Assembly (NCBI GenBank): GCA_036850595.1
Contig: CM072160.1
Coordinates: forward strand, 14,487,906-14,551,905
Reading direction: 5' to 3'
Length of the DNA stretch: 64,000 nt
DNA from: Rhyacichthys aspro
Lineage: Eukaryota; Chordata; Actinopteri; Gobiiformes; Rhyacichthyidae
The translations under genes were made by a program, and so were the position numbers. This document shows positions 60,410 to 64,000 of the stretch, one piece after another. Within the stretch, counting starts at the first letter, position 1. Every line of letters begins with the position of its first letter. The notes below the pieces were generated by a model. It made no database searches and was not told where the DNA came from. It saw only the letters and a list, made by a program, of their open reading frames with translations.

Positions 60410-63400
60410 GATCAGTCAAACTTTGGGGCAATATCTATTTACGAGCAACTTTAAATGGTAAAAAAAAAAACTTGCTGACAGTGAAACTCCAAAGCTGTCA
60501 GAAAGTCGTGTCACTAATTGCTTACAGAGTGCGTTTGTTTACGATAAATACAATGCGGACTCGTATCAAGACACGCAGACTGTATTATCTGGACTCAGGT
60601 CTGCTTCAGTGTTCACTACTCCCAAGATAACGCTCAAATAAATGTTCGAACACAAGTAGATGACATCTCAGACTAGTCAGGATTGTACCTCATGGCTGAC
60701 AGCTGTGGATCTGAGAAAAAAAAAAGCATAACAGTGTGTCATATCACTGCTTAGAAGTCAGAAGCACAATTTGTCAAATCACTGCAGAGCCAATTTGAAT
60801 CAAATCAGCTGTTCTCACAGAACCAAACACATCTGACACTGACAGTTTTAATAGAAATCATTTAGGAAACAGGGTGAGACCATTGCACAGATTAAATTTA
60901 GTTTGATTTTATGTACCCTACAAAGATCAAACCTACCTGACCAGTTATAATGGTTTATCTAAAAATGGGGTGGGCTTTAACCTTGTTTTCTGATTGGTTT
61001 TGGGTCAATCCATGTAGCAGAGGTCATTAAATCTGCGTCCAGTTGTTCCACCGAGATCAGACTCATTCTTTGTATGGAAAAAGAAAATTAGAATGTGTGT
61101 CATGTGGTTTCCTGACATGAAAAATGACGGAGGCAGCTCAACATAAACTCAAACTGTGTAACTGTCAGTGTCCCCAAATTAGTACTCTCTACCAATATGT
61201 ATATACAGTATATTTACATACATATTTACATGTAAAAATCCCATGGGGGTTTGCAGCAGTGCCGTTGCATACTTTAATCTCCTAAATCCTAAAAAGTTGC
61301 AGAGTGTTGCTAAATGTTTTATTCATTTGTGCTATATACATGACCACACTGCAGATGCATCCTGAATTTGTGGTCTGGGACACAGAAAAAGTGCATTTCC
61401 CAAAAGTAGGATTTCATTTATAATCTTATATTTCTGGTACAATTAAGCTATTATTTTTATCTATCTGATCCCTGTGCTATAGCATAATGCATCTTCATTT
61501 TTATAGCCTTTTATTGTAAAATCCCACAACAAGAATTTGCCTCATTGGATACTTGTGCTTTTAATCTAATTATCTTTTGAACATATTGCCGTCTCATTTA
61601 TTGTGATTATGTAATGCTCTCTATTAACTTCTCTGCTCCCAAAGCTTGTGCATTATTAAAAGAGTGTATCCCATTCCTGTTTTTAAAGGAGCGGAGCTGA
61701 CTCTATAACTAGCACTGGATCATGGTTAACTGGGGACAGTGGAGGCCTCCTTTAAACTGAGCTGTAGCTACCAGAATAGTTCTCTTTGAGTGTGTAGAAA
61801 ACGCTGAATGGTGGTCTCTCTTGGTTAAGCTGAGACGTGCAGAGTGTCGGAGAATCCACGCTGTCCCCCATTGACTGTAAGGGGACTAACATTGACAGAA
61901 AATCAGAAAAATGCCATTCTTCAGCCTGCATTATGGCGCTCACACTGACAGCTGTAAGAGCTCAAAGAGGCGGGCGCGGGCTGTGGGTGGGCTGGCTTCT
62001 ACTGAAATTCAAATGGATTTGACGAACAACAATGGAGTTGATGTGGCATTTTCCAAATGTAGGGCAGTCATTTTAGCAGTGAAGAAACACAGAAGGCAGC
62101 GAATGCCACGCAACATTCAAATGTGCTGCTCAGTGGGAGGGAGGCCTGTTTAAAGATCATGTGATGCAGCAGAAAGAGGGTAAAAAAGAAGTTATTTCAA
62201 GAGTCAGCAACTCAGCAAACATTTGTAATGCTCCCCAGTTGTGACACAATTTCTCCATCGAAGCTCTTGTGAATGAATCTGTGCTGTTGAATCTGGCGTC
62301 TATCTACACTTCAGCTGTGATTCTTGTTCCCTGAAGTTTAGGATTTTCTCAAGATGAATGGATCTTTACAGAAGTGCTACATTTTCACATTATCTCCACA
62401 GAAATAGCTGCCTTAACAGTCCAAAAATGTTACTAAACACCTAAAATAAAAGTTATGGATTTGCTACCAAATAAGAAAAAAATCACAGATAACTGCAAAA
62501 ACACTTTTTAGAGCCAGGTCACTACAAAAGATAAACAGAAAAACAACCCAATAAAAACAAGAGGTGTAATTATTGACCATCAGTACAACTAAACACTATT
62601 GCACACAGGAAAAAAAAAACATCCCACATTGTCTACCAAATAGAGAACCAAGTGGGAGTTTGTTATTCACCAGCCCTATATTTCCAACAGGAAGAAAAAC
62701 CTGTGGCGTAATTGCATAATTCGAATATGTTAGAATCTGGGATTATGCAATGTTAGAAATCAGCCACAAAAACCTGTATTAATAGAAATAACATGAAAAA
62801 GAGAACCTGAAGCCATTTGTGATGCCCATACCCAGGTATTACACCTCCACCTTGGCTCCCTGGAGTCATGCTGAAGGGTTACTTTATGGTCTTTAATACA
62901 AAACTAGGTTAAACTGAGAAATAAAACAAAAAGTTGACTGTGAAAAGCCCCATGAAACTAGAAACTAGAAACTACAAAATAGGAAACAAGGGAACATCTA
63001 AGTCAATTTGCAACAATGACCATGAAGCATGACGTTTTCAGCAAATCATACAAAAGAAATACAAAGTGACTTTAATCAATGGACAAACTGGTAAATGTAA
63101 ATCATAACACTGTCTTAGTAATGGACTGGTATTAGCATATCAAAATTGACCAGATAATAAAATATTTAAATTGCGCAAGAAAAATGCCATCTATGAGCCC
63201 ATCACTATTTTATAGCTATGATAAATAATAAATAATGGGTTTACATTATATTTTAGAAGTCTCTTCCACAATCAAACAATCTCTATATTTTTTTATTAAT
63301 TAATTTTCTATCAGCTATTCAAACTCACATTCATTCACAATGGACAATTTAAGAGTCATAAGTGAGGGGATAAACAATATTAACAATCAACTGTACAATT

Positions 63401-64000
63401 TACAAAAAGCCAGAGTCATTTTTAAAATGAATTATAAAACAGAAGATGAAATTGTTTTTTTCAACACAGCACACACTGTAAAGTCAGGGATGTGCACTGT
63501 GACATGAATGCACTGCAAAAGTAATAGCACACAGCACACATGGGCACACCTCCATCTTTAATATTGATAGACTCTGTGAAGTGAATTAGCCATGAGAGAA
63601 TATGATTACCACACTTAACCTTGCGACCTTTGCCCTTTGTCACCTGGCACAGTATGACTTATTCATGAAGCCGGGTTACAGTCAGACGGGGAAGCTGAAC
63701 ACTGACATGGACAGATGACTCAAAGAGACAAGCAGTCACTCGAACATAAAACCTGACAGACACAAAGAGACTAGCTTTTTTTACTGTAAAGAAGTGGAGG
63801 AAGACGCAAATGACTCCTCAACAATGACGAGCTCCAATTATTCCACTTACTGTCTTGTTTAATTCATGACTCAGAATACCACAGCACAAAGGATCGTTTT
63901 ATTAACACATTAATTCATATCTATGTCCTACAAAGGAGACAACGAACCTTGAAGTACGGAGCATGACAAGACATCACGTTATAAGCTCCATAAATGCCCC
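60410..64000. other. Non-coding stretch to window end, no gene seen
   Basis: Unique AT-rich DNA with short A-runs (60460-60470, 62608-62620). Overlapping frames near 61752-62153 lie on both strands and lack exon signals. Confidence 0.55.

Noticed and set aside
1..64000. CRISPR arrays, rRNA, snRNA, known miRNA, bacterial operons, endogenous viral genes
   Set aside because: Looked for on both strands by eye; none had supporting sequence.

Overview
The window looks like AT-rich, gene-poor DNA from a bony fish, probably a percomorph. The main clue is its repeat relics: an RTE-type LINE 3' end, a second LINE reverse-transcriptase tail, tRNA-SINE (DANA/mermaid-like) fragments, a 'GTAAAAGTA'-rich hAT-like element, Tc1/mariner-like miniature elements, and a short interspersed repeat at about 51.28-51.51 kb that I know from many percomorph genomes. 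There is no bacterial or viral gene organisation. Almost all open frames are short, lack splice context, or lie in low-complexity or repeat DNA. I therefore read the window as intergenic or deep-intronic vertebrate DNA.

Layout. 0-9 kb: the RTE relic at the left edge, then non-coding DNA with several enhancer-like stretches and two hairpins. 9.06-10.14 kb: the only place that resembles the end of a host gene, with a 3' splice acceptor, a short basic reading frame, a long untranslated stretch, AATAAA and a GT-rich downstream element; its identity is not recognised. 11.4-14.3 kb: a pyrimidine tract ending in a good splice donor, then a cluster of repeat relics. 17.2-17.8 kb: extreme homopolymer sequence, probably a sequencing or assembly artefact. 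18.57-19.01 kb: the hAT-like element. 19.5-34 kb: non-coding, with CTCF-like sites, SINE fragments, a 72-nt RNA-type hairpin and candidate conserved elements. 35-36.2 kb: the LINE tail and a cluster of inverted short units. 38.24-38.56 kb: a miniature element with long terminal inverted repeats. 39.6-64 kb: non-coding, with enhancer-like blocks, one SINE head, the percomorph-type repeat, and second copies of two dispersed repeats seen near 12-14 kb.

How it may work together: many stretches dense in homeodomain/POU-type words (TAATTA, ATGCAAAT, CCATTAA) interspersed with dead transposons are typical of a gene desert or large intron near a developmental regulator. This is an inference from sequence texture; only alignment to other fish can test it. 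I found no new coding system. The most checkable novelties are the + strand hairpin at 23.8 kb, an unnamed repeat family present twice in opposite orientations (14.0 and 57.2 kb), and the candidate terminal exon at 9.1 kb.
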